DNA of 64,000 bases from Halomonas sp. 328 (GTDB taxonomy: Bacteria > Pseudomonadota > Gammaproteobacteria > Pseudomonadales > Halomonadaceae). The notes under the pieces are model-generated. The model did no database searches, was not told the DNA's origin, and saw only the letters and a list, made by a program, of their open reading frames with translations. The stretch spans positions 62,001 through 126,000 of the forward strand of contig NZ_JADOTW010000008.1 of the NCBI RefSeq assembly GCF_015645095.1, written 5' to 3'. The position numbers and the translations under genes were made by a program. This document shows, piece after piece, positions 15,791 through 24,290 of this stretch. How positions within the stretch are numbered: position 1 is the first letter of the stretch; each line of letters begins with the position of its first letter.

Positions 15791-18761
15791 GACAGCCCCC
15801 TTGAGTCACCAGCCATTTATCGAGCACCTGGCGCAAGCGTTCCAGGTCGAGAGGCTTGGTCAGGTAGTCATCGAAGCCGGACAAGGCACCACGGCGAAGG
15901 TCATTTGGCATGGCACTGGCGGTCACGGCCACGACCGGCAGAGCACTCAGCTGGGGATCCTTGCGCAGGCACTTGAGCAGGGCATGGCCGTCCATCCCCG
16001 GAAGGTGAATATCGAGCAACAACAGATCCGGCACCCGGCGCCTCAAGGCATCCAGGGCGGCTTCCGCCGAGTCGACGCTGCGCAGTTCCACACCCCCCAG
16101 TTCCTCGAAAAAGTCACTCATCAACTGGCGATTCGCCGGGTTATCCTCCACATAGAGCACGCGGTTGGCAGACACCGGCGGCGTTGCCGATGGCGCCTCA
16201 CCCTCCTCACCCTTCTCTGGCTCCCAGGCCTGGGGGTCACGGACCCGGGGCAAGACAACCTGGAAGTCACTACCGACACCGAGCTGGCTATCCACCCGGA
16301 TCTCGCCATCCATGGCTTCCACCAGCTGACGGGTGATCGACAGACCGATCCCCGTGCCCTCGACCGTGCCATGCTCGGCCCCCAATCGCTGGAAGGGGTC
16401 AAAGATCGCCCCCTCATGCTCCACCGCGATGCCATACCCCGTATCGCGCACGCTGATACACACATGCGCCCTTTCACGGGTCACGCCAACCTCCACGCGC
16501 CCTCCGCGACGGTTGTACTTGATGGCATTGGAGAGCAGGTTGAGCAGCACCTGCTTCAAGCGGGTGTAGTCCGCCCTCACGGGCGGGAGATCGACGGCCT
16601 CCGGAGCCACCAGGGTAATGCCGGCATCGGCGGCACTGGTTTCCACGCTCATCAGGGCGTCGCCGATCAGCGCCTCCAGGCGCACTGCCTCCAGAGAAAG
16701 GGACAGTTTTCCGGCTTCGATCCGGGCCAGGTCGAGGATGTCGTTGATCAGGGCCAGAAGGTGCTGACCGCTACGCTCGATCTGTGCGACCTGCCGTGCC
16801 TGACGCTCATTGAGCGGTTGTTGCCGGCTATTGGCCAGGAGCTGTGCATACCCCAGCACCGCATTCAACGGGGTACGCAACTCATGGCTCATGGAAGAGA
16901 GAAACTCGCTCTTGGCGCGGCTGGCCGACTCGGCCTGATCCCGCGCTTCCGCCAGCGCCTCGGTGGCACGGGCCCGCTCCGCCAGCCCGCGGTGCAGATT
17001 GATCAACAAGGCACAGGTCGAGGTAAAGGGGCTCAGCCACTCCAGCAGCGCCTGATCATAGTGGCGCCGCCCATTGGCAATGGCGAACATGCCGATGATC
17101 GTCTGGCCATCATGAATCGGCACCCCGAGGTAATTGCGAATACTCGGGTGGCCGGGCGGAAAGCCGCTTCGTCCCGGGTGGCTGGCCAGGTCATCGGTCA
17201 TCACCACCTGTCCATGGGCGAAGACCCGCCCCAAGAGGCCATCCGGATTGGTCAGCATCATGTCACCGCTGCGCAGTCGCTCCATCAGCTGGCGCGACTC
17301 CTCGCTCCAGGAGAGGTCGGTGATGGCATGAACCTTCAAGGCAGGCTCACCGTTGGCCTCGACCACCTCGCCGATCAACGCATAGTCACTGTCCGTGAGC
17401 TCGCGAAGCGCCTCCATCAGGAACTCCCAGAGCTGCTGGCCGGACATCAACGCCTGATAGTCGGTGATTCCCTGGTGCAACACGCGCAGCAGATTCGATT
17501 GCCGACGCGCCTCGGTGGTGTCATGTACCACCCCAACTACCCCACGCACACCCTCCTCGGGGCTACCCAGGGGCGAAAGGCTCAATTCGAGATGGCGCCC
17601 CTTGACCTCACCCAGCAACAGCCGGCGAGGATGACCCAAACGCATCACCTCGCGCTCTGCCGCCTCGATGCGCTCCGCCAGCGCCTCGGGCAACAGGGTG
17701 GAGAGCGGCGGCAGCTCCTGCTCCCGCGCCAAGTCGAGGAGGTCCAGACAGGCATGATTCGCCGCCAGGTAGCGCCCGCTACTGCTGCGCGCATAGATAG
17801 GCTCGCGACTGCCATCGATAATGGCCCCCAGGAGCGTTCTCTCCCGCAAGGCAGCACGGCGAGCCTCGTGGATCTCACTCAGATCGGTGAGAATGCCGAT
17901 GAATTCGTCTACCTCACCGTCATCACCGCGAATGGCACTGACAGCCAGATGCACCGGTACCCGCTGACCATCGCGATGGCGCGCAACCACTTCGCGCCCC
18001 TGGCCGATGATTCGTGGCGTCTCGCCGGCCAGGTAGCGACTCAGGAAACCCTCGTGCTGACTCGCCTCCCCGGCATGCATCAACACCTTGACGTTCTTTC
18101 CTACCAGCTCATGGCGCTGATAGCCCAACAGGCGCAAGGCGAAGGGGTTGATATCACGCATGGTGCCGCAGCGATCAATCCGCACGATGCCTGCCGCGGA
18201 CTCCTCGAGCAGCGCCGTCATGCGCCGAGTGCTCAGCACCAGCTCTCGCTGCTGCTGACGTTCACGTCGTTGCAGGGCTTGCTGCGAAAGCAGCACCTCG
18301 GCTTGGGCGGCCAGCTGTTCGAGCAGGTGTCGTTCTCGGGAAGAGAATTGCCGAGGCCGTGAATCGAGCACACATAGGGTGCCAACCGCACTGGCCCCAT
18401 CGGGCCGGAGTGGCACCCCGGCGTAGAAACGCGTCTCCGAAGGGGTCGATACCGAGGGGCCGCCGACAAAGCGCGGGTCTTCCAGGGCATCCTCGACCAC
18501 CAGCGTCTTGCCACCGGCGATGACGTGGCTACAGAAGGAGCCCTCCCAAGAAAGCTCCTGGCAACTTGCCCCTCGACTGGCCGAAAACCAGAGGCGCTGA
18601 CGGTCCACCAGAGAGACCAGCGCGGTCGGCACCTCGAAGAGCTCGCTGGCCAGGGTCGTCAGTCGTTCCAGGGCAGGATCGGAGGGCCAGTCCAGCACAT
18701 CGAGGGCGGCGAGTGCCGTGAGTCGAGCCGCCTCTGTCTCGGGCGGGGGAGATACATCCAT
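15783..18761 (-). CDS. Hybrid sensor histidine kinase (GAF-PAS-PAS-GAF-HisKA-HATPase-REC)
   Basis: A 992-residue sensor with no clear membrane helix. Order: GAF about 15-165 (ends CVLDSRPRQFSSRE), PAS about 185-300, PAS about 305-425, GAF about 440-590, HisKA with His626 in SHELRTPLN, an ATPase domain with NLLSNAIKYN and GTGIGLSI, and a receiver domain with Asp917 (LLLLDIHLPG) and TKPLD. The phosphate probably passes to the neighbouring REC-EAL protein. ATG 18761 is preferred; an ATG seven codons upstream is possible. It lies downstream of tRNA-Pro. Confidence 0.93.
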   Translation of the reverse strand: MDVSPPPETEAARLTALAALDVLDWPSDPALERLTTLASELFEVPTALVSLVDRQRLWFSASRGASCQELSWEGSFCSHVIAGGKTLVVEDALEDPRFVGGPSVSTPSETRFYAGVPLRPDGASAVGTLCVLDSRPRQFSSRERHLLEQLAAQAEVLLSQQALQRRERQQQRELVLSTRRMTALLEESAAGIVRIDRCGTMRDINPFALRLLGYQRHELVGKNVKVLMHAGEASQHEGFLSRYLAGETPRIIGQGREVVARHRDGQRVPVHLAVSAIRGDDGEVDEFIGILTDLSEIHEARRAALRERTLLGAIIDGSREPIYARSSSGRYLAANHACLDLLDLAREQELPPLSTLLPEALAERIEAAEREVMRLGHPRRLLLGEVKGRHLELSLSPLGSPEEGVRGVVGVVHDTTEARRQSNLLRVLHQGITDYQALMSGQQLWEFLMEALRELTDSDYALIGEVVEANGEPALKVHAITDLSWSEESRQLMERLRSGDMMLTNPDGLLGRVFAHGQVVMTDDLASHPGRSGFPPGHPSIRNYLGVPIHDGQTIIGMFAIANGRRHYDQALLEWLSPFTSTCALLINLHRGLAERARATEALAEARDQAESASRAKSEFLSSMSHELRTPLNAVLGYAQLLANSRQQPLNERQARQVAQIERSGQHLLALINDILDLARIEAGKLSLSLEAVRLEALIGDALMSVETSAADAGITLVAPEAVDLPPVRADYTRLKQVLLNLLSNAIKYNRRGGRVEVGVTRERAHVCISVRDTGYGIAVEHEGAIFDPFQRLGAEHGTVEGTGIGLSITRQLVEAMDGEIRVDSQLGVGSDFQVVLPRVRDPQAWEPEKGEEGEAPSATPPVSANRVLYVEDNPANRQLMSDFFEELGGVELRSVDSAEAALDALRRRVPDLLLLDIHLPGMDGHALLKCLRKDPQLSALPVVAVTASAMPNDLRRGALSGFDDYLTKPLDLERLRQVLDKWLVTQGGCHA

Positions 18762-18872
18762 GCCATTGCCTCGATATAACACGCTTGATTAACGGTATAT
18801 CGGCGGCACGGCGCCGGGCTTTACCCTGACAGCCAAGCAGATCGTGGCAACGAAAGAAAAGCCGGCCATACG

Positions 18873-18912
18873 AAAAACGCCCGCCGACCTCTTAGGATCA
18901 GCGGGCGTTTTT
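18873..18912. terminator. Rho-independent terminator downstream of tRNA-Pro
   Basis: Inverted repeat AAAAACGCCCGC (18873-18884) / GCGGGCGTTTTT (18901-18912) with a 16-nt loop. On the minus strand the hairpin is followed by a T-run and lies 11 nt past the tRNA 3' end. Confidence 0.85.
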
Positions 18913-18922
18913 GCGATATTCA

Positions 18923-18999
18923 TGGTCGGAGCGACAGGATTCGAACCTGCGACCTCTGCAACCCCATTGCAGCGCGCTACCAAGCTGCGCCACGCTCCG
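18923..18999 (-). tRNA. tRNA-Pro (anticodon GGG)
   Basis: A 77-nt cloverleaf with an encoded CCA end. The acceptor stem CGGAGCG pairs with CGCTCCG; the D-arm holds AGCTTGGTAGCGC; the anticodon stem CTGCA/TGCAG encloses ATGGGGT, giving anticodon GGG; the T-arm reads GGTTCGAATCC. It decodes CCC and CCU. Protein-like frames across it are artefacts. Confidence 0.97.
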
Positions 19000-19039
19000 A
19001 CTCGTTTTCGGCGCTTCGTGTGCCCCGAGAACGAGGCGT

Positions 19040-19068
19040 ATATTACCCAGCTTGCCGGGAAATGAAAA
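19040..19068 (-). promoter_or_regulatory. Sigma70-type promoter of tRNA-Pro
   Basis: On the minus strand, TTTTCA and TAATAT are separated by 17 bp, followed by a GC-rich discriminator (ACGCCTCG), a pattern usual for stringently controlled stable-RNA genes. The -10 box ends about 40 nt before the tRNA 5' end. Confidence 0.6.
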
Positions 19069-19109
19069 CCCCTAATTTGCGATTTTTTTCAAAAGCTTGG
19101 GCTCGGGGC

Positions 19110-19430
19110 TCAGGAAAAGAAGAAACGCAGCCGGCTGAGCAGGGTGTAGTGGGATTCCAGGGCCATCAGGGCCGCCAGGAAGAGCAGCGCCCCCGGGGGC
19201 AGCAGCACCGCCACCACGATGGAAGGACGCTCCCAGGCCAAGTGCATGAACACCGCCATGATCAGCCCCGCCTTGAGCAACATGAAGGCGGTGATCAAAA
19301 ACCACTTCAGGTACCCCTCCAGGCCGGCATAGTCCACCCAATAGGAGAAGACGCTGAGGATAAACAGCGCCAGCCACACCCAGAGATAGGCTCGCAGTGG
19401 AGGATGGGCCCCCTGCCCCGGCTCGCTCAT
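19110..19430 (-). CDS. Cytochrome c oxidase subunit IV family protein (locus 2)
   Basis: A 106-residue protein with three membrane helices, matching the small prokaryotic subunit IV/CyoD-like family: LKWFLITAFMLLKAGLIMAVFMHLAWE is the conserved central segment. It is the last gene of the second oxidase operon, 12 bp after the subunit III gene. It probably stabilises the CuB/haem subunit. Confidence 0.85.
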   Translation of the reverse strand: MSEPGQGAHPPLRAYLWVWLALFILSVFSYWVDYAGLEGYLKWFLITAFMLLKAGLIMAVFMHLAWERPSIVVAVLLPPGALLFLAALMALESHYTLLSRLRFFFS

Positions 19431-19442
19431 GACGACCTCCCG

Positions 19443-20150
19443 CTACCAGAGATAGAAGAACGCGAAGATGAAGACCCAGACCAGATCGACGAAGTGCCAG
19501 TAGAGCCCCAGCGACTCCACCATGGCATAACGCCCCCGGCGACCGGTGAGAAAGCCCGGTCGCCGATCGGCCAGGGAGCCACGCATCACCTTGACCGCCA
19601 TGATCACGATAAACAGCACACCGAAGGTGACATGGGTGCCATGGAAGCCGGTGATCAGGAAGAAACTGGCCCCGAACTGGGCCGCCCCCCAGGGGTTGCC
19701 CCAGGGGCGCACGCCATCCTCGATCAGCTTGGCCCACTCGAAGACCTGCATGCCCAAAAACACCAGGCCCAGCAGGGCCGTCAGCCACAACAGCCAGGCG
19801 GTCAGGCGCCGCTTGCCCTCGTGGGCGAACTTCACCGCCAGGGCCATGGTGCCGCTGCTGCTGATCAGCACGAAGGTCATGATGGCGATCAGCAGCAGCG
19901 GAATCGGCTCGCCCCCCAGGCTCAGGGCGAACACCTCGCTGGCATCGGGCCAGGGGTCGGTGGCGGCGATGCGCAGCGCCATGTAGCCGACCAGGAAACA
20001 GGCGAAGATAAAGACGTCGCTGAGGATGAACAGCCACATCATCGCCTTGTCCCAGGGCACATCGAAGACGCGGCGGTCCGCCGCCCAGTCGTCGACCAAG
20101 CCACGGGCGGCCTCGGCGACACGCGACGACGGGGAGTGTGGATCTCTCAT
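19443..20150 (-). CDS. Cytochrome c oxidase subunit III family protein (locus 2, copy B)
   Basis: A 235-residue protein with five helices and the subunit III signatures AMMWLFILSDVFIFACFLVG, FFLITGFHGTHVTFGVLF and LYWHFVDLVWVFIFAFFYLW. This is the shorter five-helix form seen in many quinol and cytochrome oxidases. It follows a second subunit III-like gene in the same operon by 10 bp. Confidence 0.92.
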   Translation of the reverse strand: MRDPHSPSSRVAEAARGLVDDWAADRRVFDVPWDKAMMWLFILSDVFIFACFLVGYMALRIAATDPWPDASEVFALSLGGEPIPLLLIAIMTFVLISSSGTMALAVKFAHEGKRRLTAWLLWLTALLGLVFLGMQVFEWAKLIEDGVRPWGNPWGAAQFGASFFLITGFHGTHVTFGVLFIVIMAVKVMRGSLADRRPGFLTGRRGRYAMVESLGLYWHFVDLVWVFIFAFFYLW

Positions 20151-20160
20151 GGTCGCCTCC

Positions 20161-20820
20161 TCAGGTCAGCAACAGCAGCGCGAAGAGCACGCCCCAGACC
20201 ACCAGCAGGTAGTGCCAGTAGAGGGCACAGAGCTCGACGCCGGCGACGATATCGCCGCCCCGCCCCAGGCGCCGCCAGGCCCGCCACCAGGCCACCAGGC
20301 CACCGAGCAGGTGCAGGCCATGCAGCAGGGTCAGCAGGTAGAAGAAACTGCCGGCCGGATTGGCCTGCAGGGTCGCCCCGGCCGAGGTGAGCTGCCACCA
20401 GGCCAGGCCCTGCCCGACCAGGAAGGCCAGGCTCAACCCTCCGCCCCAGGCCAGGCCGGTCCGCAGCGCCCTCGCCCGGCCGTCACGGGCCGCCCGCCAG
20501 GCCCGCTGCAGGGCCAGGCTGGCCGCCACCAGCAGCAGGGTATTCACCCAGAGCACCCCGGGCATGGCCAGCGGTCGCCAGTCGCTGCCCAGCTCCAGGC
20601 GCATCAGGTAGGCGCTCACCGTCAGGGCAAACAGCGAGGTGGCCACCGCCAGGATCACCCCCAGGCCGACCCGAGCCGGCGTTGCCCCGGGGGGCGCCTG
20701 GCGCTGCGGCGCCTGACCGGCGACCTGGGCCTCCCAGGGACGCGCCCCCCAGGAGTGACGGAACAGCCAGCCACCGAGGATCGCCATCAACAGGGTCAGC
20801 AGTGCCAGAGAGAGAATCAT
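20161..20820 (-). CDS. Subunit III-like membrane protein (locus 2, copy A)
   Basis: A 219-residue protein with five to six membrane segments. The segments FFYLLTLLHGLHLLGGLVAWW and ALYWHYLLVVWGVLFALLLL copy the layout of the subunit III signature regions, but the wording has drifted (HGLHL for HGxHV, WHYLLVVW for WHFVDxVW). Its ATG overlaps the subunit I stop (ATGA), indicating translational coupling. It may replace or assist subunit III. Confidence 0.8.
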   Translation of the reverse strand: MILSLALLTLLMAILGGWLFRHSWGARPWEAQVAGQAPQRQAPPGATPARVGLGVILAVATSLFALTVSAYLMRLELGSDWRPLAMPGVLWVNTLLLVAASLALQRAWRAARDGRARALRTGLAWGGGLSLAFLVGQGLAWWQLTSAGATLQANPAGSFFYLLTLLHGLHLLGGLVAWWRAWRRLGRGGDIVAGVELCALYWHYLLVVWGVLFALLLLT

Positions 20821-22604
20821 GGCGCCTCCCTCCCGCCGTCGGGCCCCTTGGCGGCGGCATCATCCGCCGAGCGGACCGCCTCGGGAGGCTGGTTCTGGGG
20901 CAGGAAGTCCTCGGCCGCACCGGGCACGCTATAGTCGTAGGCCCAGCGATAGACCACCGGCAACTCGTCGCCGAAGTTGCCATGCCGCGGCGGGGTATGC
21001 GGAGTCTGCCACTCCAGGGTGGTGGCGCCCCAGGGGTTGGCACCGGCCGGCTTGCCGTGGCGCAGGCTCCAGGCCATGTTGAACAGGAACAACAGCTGGG
21101 CCGCCGCCACGACGATGGCGGCCAGGGTGATGACCATGTTCAGGGTGATCACCGAGTCGGGAATGAAGGCGGTCTCGCCGTAGGCGTAGTAGCGCCGGGG
21201 GACCCCGGCGAAGCCCATGAAGTGCATCGGGAAATAGACCACATAGGTGCCCAGGAAGGTGAGCCAGAAGTGCCACTTGGCCATCCCCTGGTGGAACATC
21301 CGCCCGCTGACCTTGGGATACCAGTGGTAGAGGCCGGCATAGATCACCAGCACCGGCGCCACCGCCATCACCATATGAAAGTGGCCGACCACGAAATAGG
21401 TGTCGGAGAGCGGCACGTCCACGGTGACATTGCCCAGGAAGAGCCCGCTCAGGCCACCGTTGACGAAGGTGAAGAGAAAACCGATGGCGAACAGCATGGG
21501 CACGGTGAGGCGGATATTGCCCCGCCACAGGGTCAGCACCCAGTTATAGACCTTGATGGCGGTGGGCACGGCGATGATCAGGGTGGTGGTGGCGAACAGG
21601 AAGCCGAAGTAGGGATTCATGCCGCTGACGAACATATGGTGGGCCCAGACCACGAAGCTGAGCACGCCGATCAGGATCAGCGCCCAGACCATCATGCGAT
21701 AGCCGAAGATGTTCTTGCGGGCATGGCAGGCCAGCACATCGGAGACGATACCGAAGGCGGGCAGCGCGACGATATAGACCTCGGGATGACCGAAGAACCA
21801 GAACAGGTGCTGATAGAGCAAGGGGCTGCCCCCCTCGTGGCCGGCCTGCTCGCCCAGGTTGAGCATCTCCGGCATGAAGAAGCTGGTGCCGAGCAGCATG
21901 TCGCAGAGCAGCATCAGCACCGCCACCAGCAGCGCCGGGAACGCCAGCAGCGCCATCACCGTGGCCATGAAGATGCCCCAGACGGTCAACGGCAGGCGCA
22001 TCAGGGTCATCCCCCGGGTGCGCGCCTGGAGCACCGTCACCACATAGTTGAGCCCGCCCATGGTGAAGCCGGCGATAAAGACGATCAGCGACACCAGCAT
22101 CAGGAGGATGCCACCCCCCACCCCCGGGGTGCCGGGGCTGATCACCTGGGGTGGATAGAGGGTCCAGCCGCCTCCGGTGGGCCCGCCGGGCACGAAGAAA
22201 CTCGCCACCAGGATCAGTACCGAGGCCAGGTAGAACCAGTAGCTGAGCATGTTGAGGAAGGGGAAGGCCATGTCCCGGGCACCGATCATCAACGGGATCA
22301 GATAGTTGCCGAAGGCCCCCAGGAGGAAGGCGGTGAGCAGGTAGACCACCATGATCATGCCGTGCATGGTCACGTACTGCAGGTAGCTGCTCGGGTCGAT
22401 CAGCGAGAAGCTGCCGGGGAAGCCCAGTTGCAGGCGGATCAGGATCGACAGCGCCAGGGCCACCAGGCCGATGGCCGTGGCGGTGAGCCCATACTGGATG
22501 GCGATCACCTTGGCATCCTGGCTCCAGATGTACTTGCCGAGGAAGGTCTTGGGATGAACCAGTTCCATCTCCTCGGCCACCGCCGGTCCCCGTGATTCCG
22601 CCAT
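20817..22604 (-). CDS. Cytochrome c oxidase subunit I (second oxidase, locus 2)
   Basis: A 595-residue catalytic subunit with about 12 helices plus extended ends. Markers: YVTMHGMIMVVYLL, the D-channel entry NYLIPLMIGARDMAFPFLN, GHPEVYIVALP (type A Glu), HHMFVSGMNP, and YFVVGHFHMVMA for His ligands. A hydrophilic C-terminal tail of about 70 residues is longer than in the locus 1 protein. Only GAGGAG close to the start marks its ribosome site, within the duplicated junction described nearby. Confidence 0.95.
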   Translation of the reverse strand: MAESRGPAVAEEMELVHPKTFLGKYIWSQDAKVIAIQYGLTATAIGLVALALSILIRLQLGFPGSFSLIDPSSYLQYVTMHGMIMVVYLLTAFLLGAFGNYLIPLMIGARDMAFPFLNMLSYWFYLASVLILVASFFVPGGPTGGGWTLYPPQVISPGTPGVGGGILLMLVSLIVFIAGFTMGGLNYVVTVLQARTRGMTLMRLPLTVWGIFMATVMALLAFPALLVAVLMLLCDMLLGTSFFMPEMLNLGEQAGHEGGSPLLYQHLFWFFGHPEVYIVALPAFGIVSDVLACHARKNIFGYRMMVWALILIGVLSFVVWAHHMFVSGMNPYFGFLFATTTLIIAVPTAIKVYNWVLTLWRGNIRLTVPMLFAIGFLFTFVNGGLSGLFLGNVTVDVPLSDTYFVVGHFHMVMAVAPVLVIYAGLYHWYPKVSGRMFHQGMAKWHFWLTFLGTYVVYFPMHFMGFAGVPRRYYAYGETAFIPDSVITLNMVITLAAIVVAAAQLLFLFNMAWSLRHGKPAGANPWGATTLEWQTPHTPPRHGNFGDELPVVYRWAYDYSVPGAAEDFLPQNQPPEAVRSADDAAAKGPDGGREAP

Positions 22605-22745
22605 GGCTTACTCCTCCTCCGTCCCGGACCGGAAGCGGGTGATATGCACCACGCCTTCGTCCCCTCGCCGATCGCTCCATGGTTGCCCCATGGCCTACTC
22701 CTCCTGCGCCGTACCGAGGGTGGTGATATGGGCCACCACGTCTTC
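22595..22745. repeat. Diverged tandem duplication at the subunit II/subunit I junction
   Basis: Bases about 22597-22660 and 22685-22745 align imperfectly (shared CATGGC(C/T)TACTCCTCCT and GGTGATATG blocks, about 88-bp period). The duplicated part covers the end of subunit II, the stop codon, the ribosome site and the start codon. Confidence 0.6.
22608..22691 (-). CDS. 27-codon ORF at the duplicated coxB/coxA junction
   Basis: Lies exactly between the subunit II stop and the subunit I start. It begins GGAGGAG-TAG-GCC-ATG and ends GAGGAGGAG-TAA-GCC-ATG, so each start has the same spacing to a stop and a ribosome site. Predicted peptide MGQPWSDRRGDEGVVHITRF plus SGTEEE. The last part resembles the subunit II C-terminus (VVAHITTLGTAQEE), which indicates an old duplication. 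Expression is unknown. Confidence 0.45.
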   Translation of the reverse strand: MGQPWSDRRGDEGVVHITRFRSGTEEE

Positions 22746-24062
22746 CACCGCCCGCCGATTGACCAGCATCTGCGCCATGTCCACCATCTGATTGCCGTAG
22801 GGATCCGCGGCATGGCGACCGCGGACGCCCTCGCGGAAATGCTCCAGCTGGCGGATCAGGTACCAGTCGGGAAGTGTTGCCAGGCGTGGCCCCTGGGTCG
22901 CCGGGATCCCCTCGCCCCGCTCGCCGTGACAGTTGGCGCAGGTGCGGTAGAGACGCGCCCCCCGGCGCGGATCGCCCTGCGCGGCGGGAGACACCTCGAT
23001 GGGCTCGAGGCTGGCGATATGGGCCGCCAGGTCGGCGATGGCGACACCATCGGTGAGCTGCAGGGCGAAGGGGCGCATCTGCTGACCCGGGCTATCCTCG
23101 GGATGAGTCCCCCGGGCGCCGCGGCGGAACAGCTCGAGCTGACGGCTCAGGTACCAGGGCTCCATGCCCGCCAGGGGCGGCGCCTGGATGGCGGCATTAC
23201 CCTCGCCACTGGTGCCATGACAGGCGGCACAGCTGGCATAGTGGCCCTGCCCCGCCGCCGGGTCCGGGTCGGCCCGGGCCAACCAGTCCGCCTGGGTGGG
23301 CAGCTCGGCCAGCCAGGCCTCGAAGACCTCCGGCTCCACCACTTCGACCCGGGCACGCATGGCGAAATGGGCAATGCCACAGAGCTCGGCGCACACCACC
23401 TCGTACTCCCCCAGCTCGGTGGGAGTCAGCCAGAAGTAGGAGACCTGGCCGGGCACCAGGTCCATCTTGGCGCGGAAGTTCGCCACCTGGAAGTTGTGCA
23501 GCACATCCTTGGAGCGCAGCAGCATCTTGACCGGCTGGCCCAGCGGCAGCAGCAGCCGCGGCTCCATCACCAGGCGATCGTCGAGGCCGGCGGGATCCTC
23601 GGTCAGCCCGAAGGGATTGGCCTCGTCGATCAGACGGGTATCGACCCGACCCAGCTCGCCATCCTCGCCGGGCAGGCGGAAGCTCCAGCGCCACTGCTGG
23701 CCCACCACTTCCACCTCATGGGCCTCCTCCGGCACGCTGACGAAGCTCCCCCAGACCCACAGCCCCGGGGCCAGCAGGGCGGCGATACCCAGGCTGGTGA
23801 CCAGGGTCAGCCAGCCCTCCAGCCGCTTGTTCTCGGGATCGAAGGCGGCACGCCGATCGGCCCGATGGCGATAGCGCAGGATGACCCAGGCGAGGAAGAG
23901 GTTGACCGCAACGAAGACCGCCCCGGTGACCAGGGCGGTGATATGGATGGTGCTGTCCATGGCGCCCCAGTGGGAGGCGAGTGGCGTCAGATGCCAGGGA
24001 CTCAAGACATAGAAGAGCACCGACCCCAATGTCAGCAGGATCACGACCCAGGCGATGATCAT
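22695..24062 (-). CDS. Cytochrome c oxidase subunit II with two cytochrome c domains (locus 2)
   Basis: A 455-residue electron-entry subunit. It has about three N-terminal hydrophobic segments, a CuA domain with CAELCGIAHFAMRA (Cys 224 and 228), then two cytochrome c domains with CAACH at residue 278 and CANCH at residue 375. GGAGGGG precedes the ATG at 24062, which begins MIIAWVVILL. Two extra haems would let it accept electrons over a longer path. First gene of the second oxidase operon. Confidence 0.93.
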   Translation of the reverse strand: MIIAWVVILLTLGSVLFYVLSPWHLTPLASHWGAMDSTIHITALVTGAVFVAVNLFLAWVILRYRHRADRRAAFDPENKRLEGWLTLVTSLGIAALLAPGLWVWGSFVSVPEEAHEVEVVGQQWRWSFRLPGEDGELGRVDTRLIDEANPFGLTEDPAGLDDRLVMEPRLLLPLGQPVKMLLRSKDVLHNFQVANFRAKMDLVPGQVSYFWLTPTELGEYEVVCAELCGIAHFAMRARVEVVEPEVFEAWLAELPTQADWLARADPDPAAGQGHYASCAACHGTSGEGNAAIQAPPLAGMEPWYLSRQLELFRRGARGTHPEDSPGQQMRPFALQLTDGVAIADLAAHIASLEPIEVSPAAQGDPRRGARLYRTCANCHGERGEGIPATQGPRLATLPDWYLIRQLEHFREGVRGRHAADPYGNQMVDMAQMLVNRRAVEDVVAHITTLGTAQEE

Positions 24063-24112
24063 CGGCCCCTCCTCGGCCCGCCAACCCGCCGGGCCCGGCA
24101 TCCACACCTCTG

Positions 24113-24124
24113 TCACTATAGTGA
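24113..24124. promoter_or_regulatory. 12-bp perfect palindrome upstream of the second oxidase operon
   Basis: TCACTATAGTGA is its own complement and stands 51 bp before the subunit II start, between that gene and the right end of the tnpB element. It could be an operator. No known regulator motif was recognised. Confidence 0.3.
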
Positions 24125-24149
24125 GGGGGCCTGGAAGCCGCCAATGATG

Positions 24150-24290
24150 GTGACTGCTCCCCGCCCTAGCGGACGGGGCTTCCCACTTCTCAGGCAGCTG
24201 CCGACGATGTGCCGGACTTACGCAAGCCTCCATGGGCAGAGACGGACAGCCCTTCCGCCTTCAACTGGATAATGCCTTGATGCTTGATGT
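24150..24290 (-). ncRNA. Predicted reRNA (omega RNA) of TnpB
   Basis: In this family the guide RNA covers the end of tnpB and the right end of the element, with the guide read from the flank. Here the right-end hairpin and GCAGTCAC end are present 12-40 nt after the tnpB stop. The 5' limit is a guess; the RNA itself is inferred. Confidence 0.35.
24159..24178 (-). repeat. Right-end hairpin of the tnpB element
   Basis: CCCCG and CGGGG arms with a further short stem and a TAGC loop. The sequence and its position after tnpB match family right ends. Confidence 0.65.

Noticed and set aside
15765-18362. Long plus-strand open frame opposite the hybrid kinase gene
   Set aside because: It is the GC-driven shadow of the kinase, rich in His/Gln/Arg with no family motifs; the minus-strand frame has complete GAF, PAS, HisKA, ATPase and REC motifs.
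18844-19065. Small plus-strand frame containing [19 protein letters not shown]
   Set aside because: This often-annotated peptide is the antisense reading of the tRNA-Pro gene.
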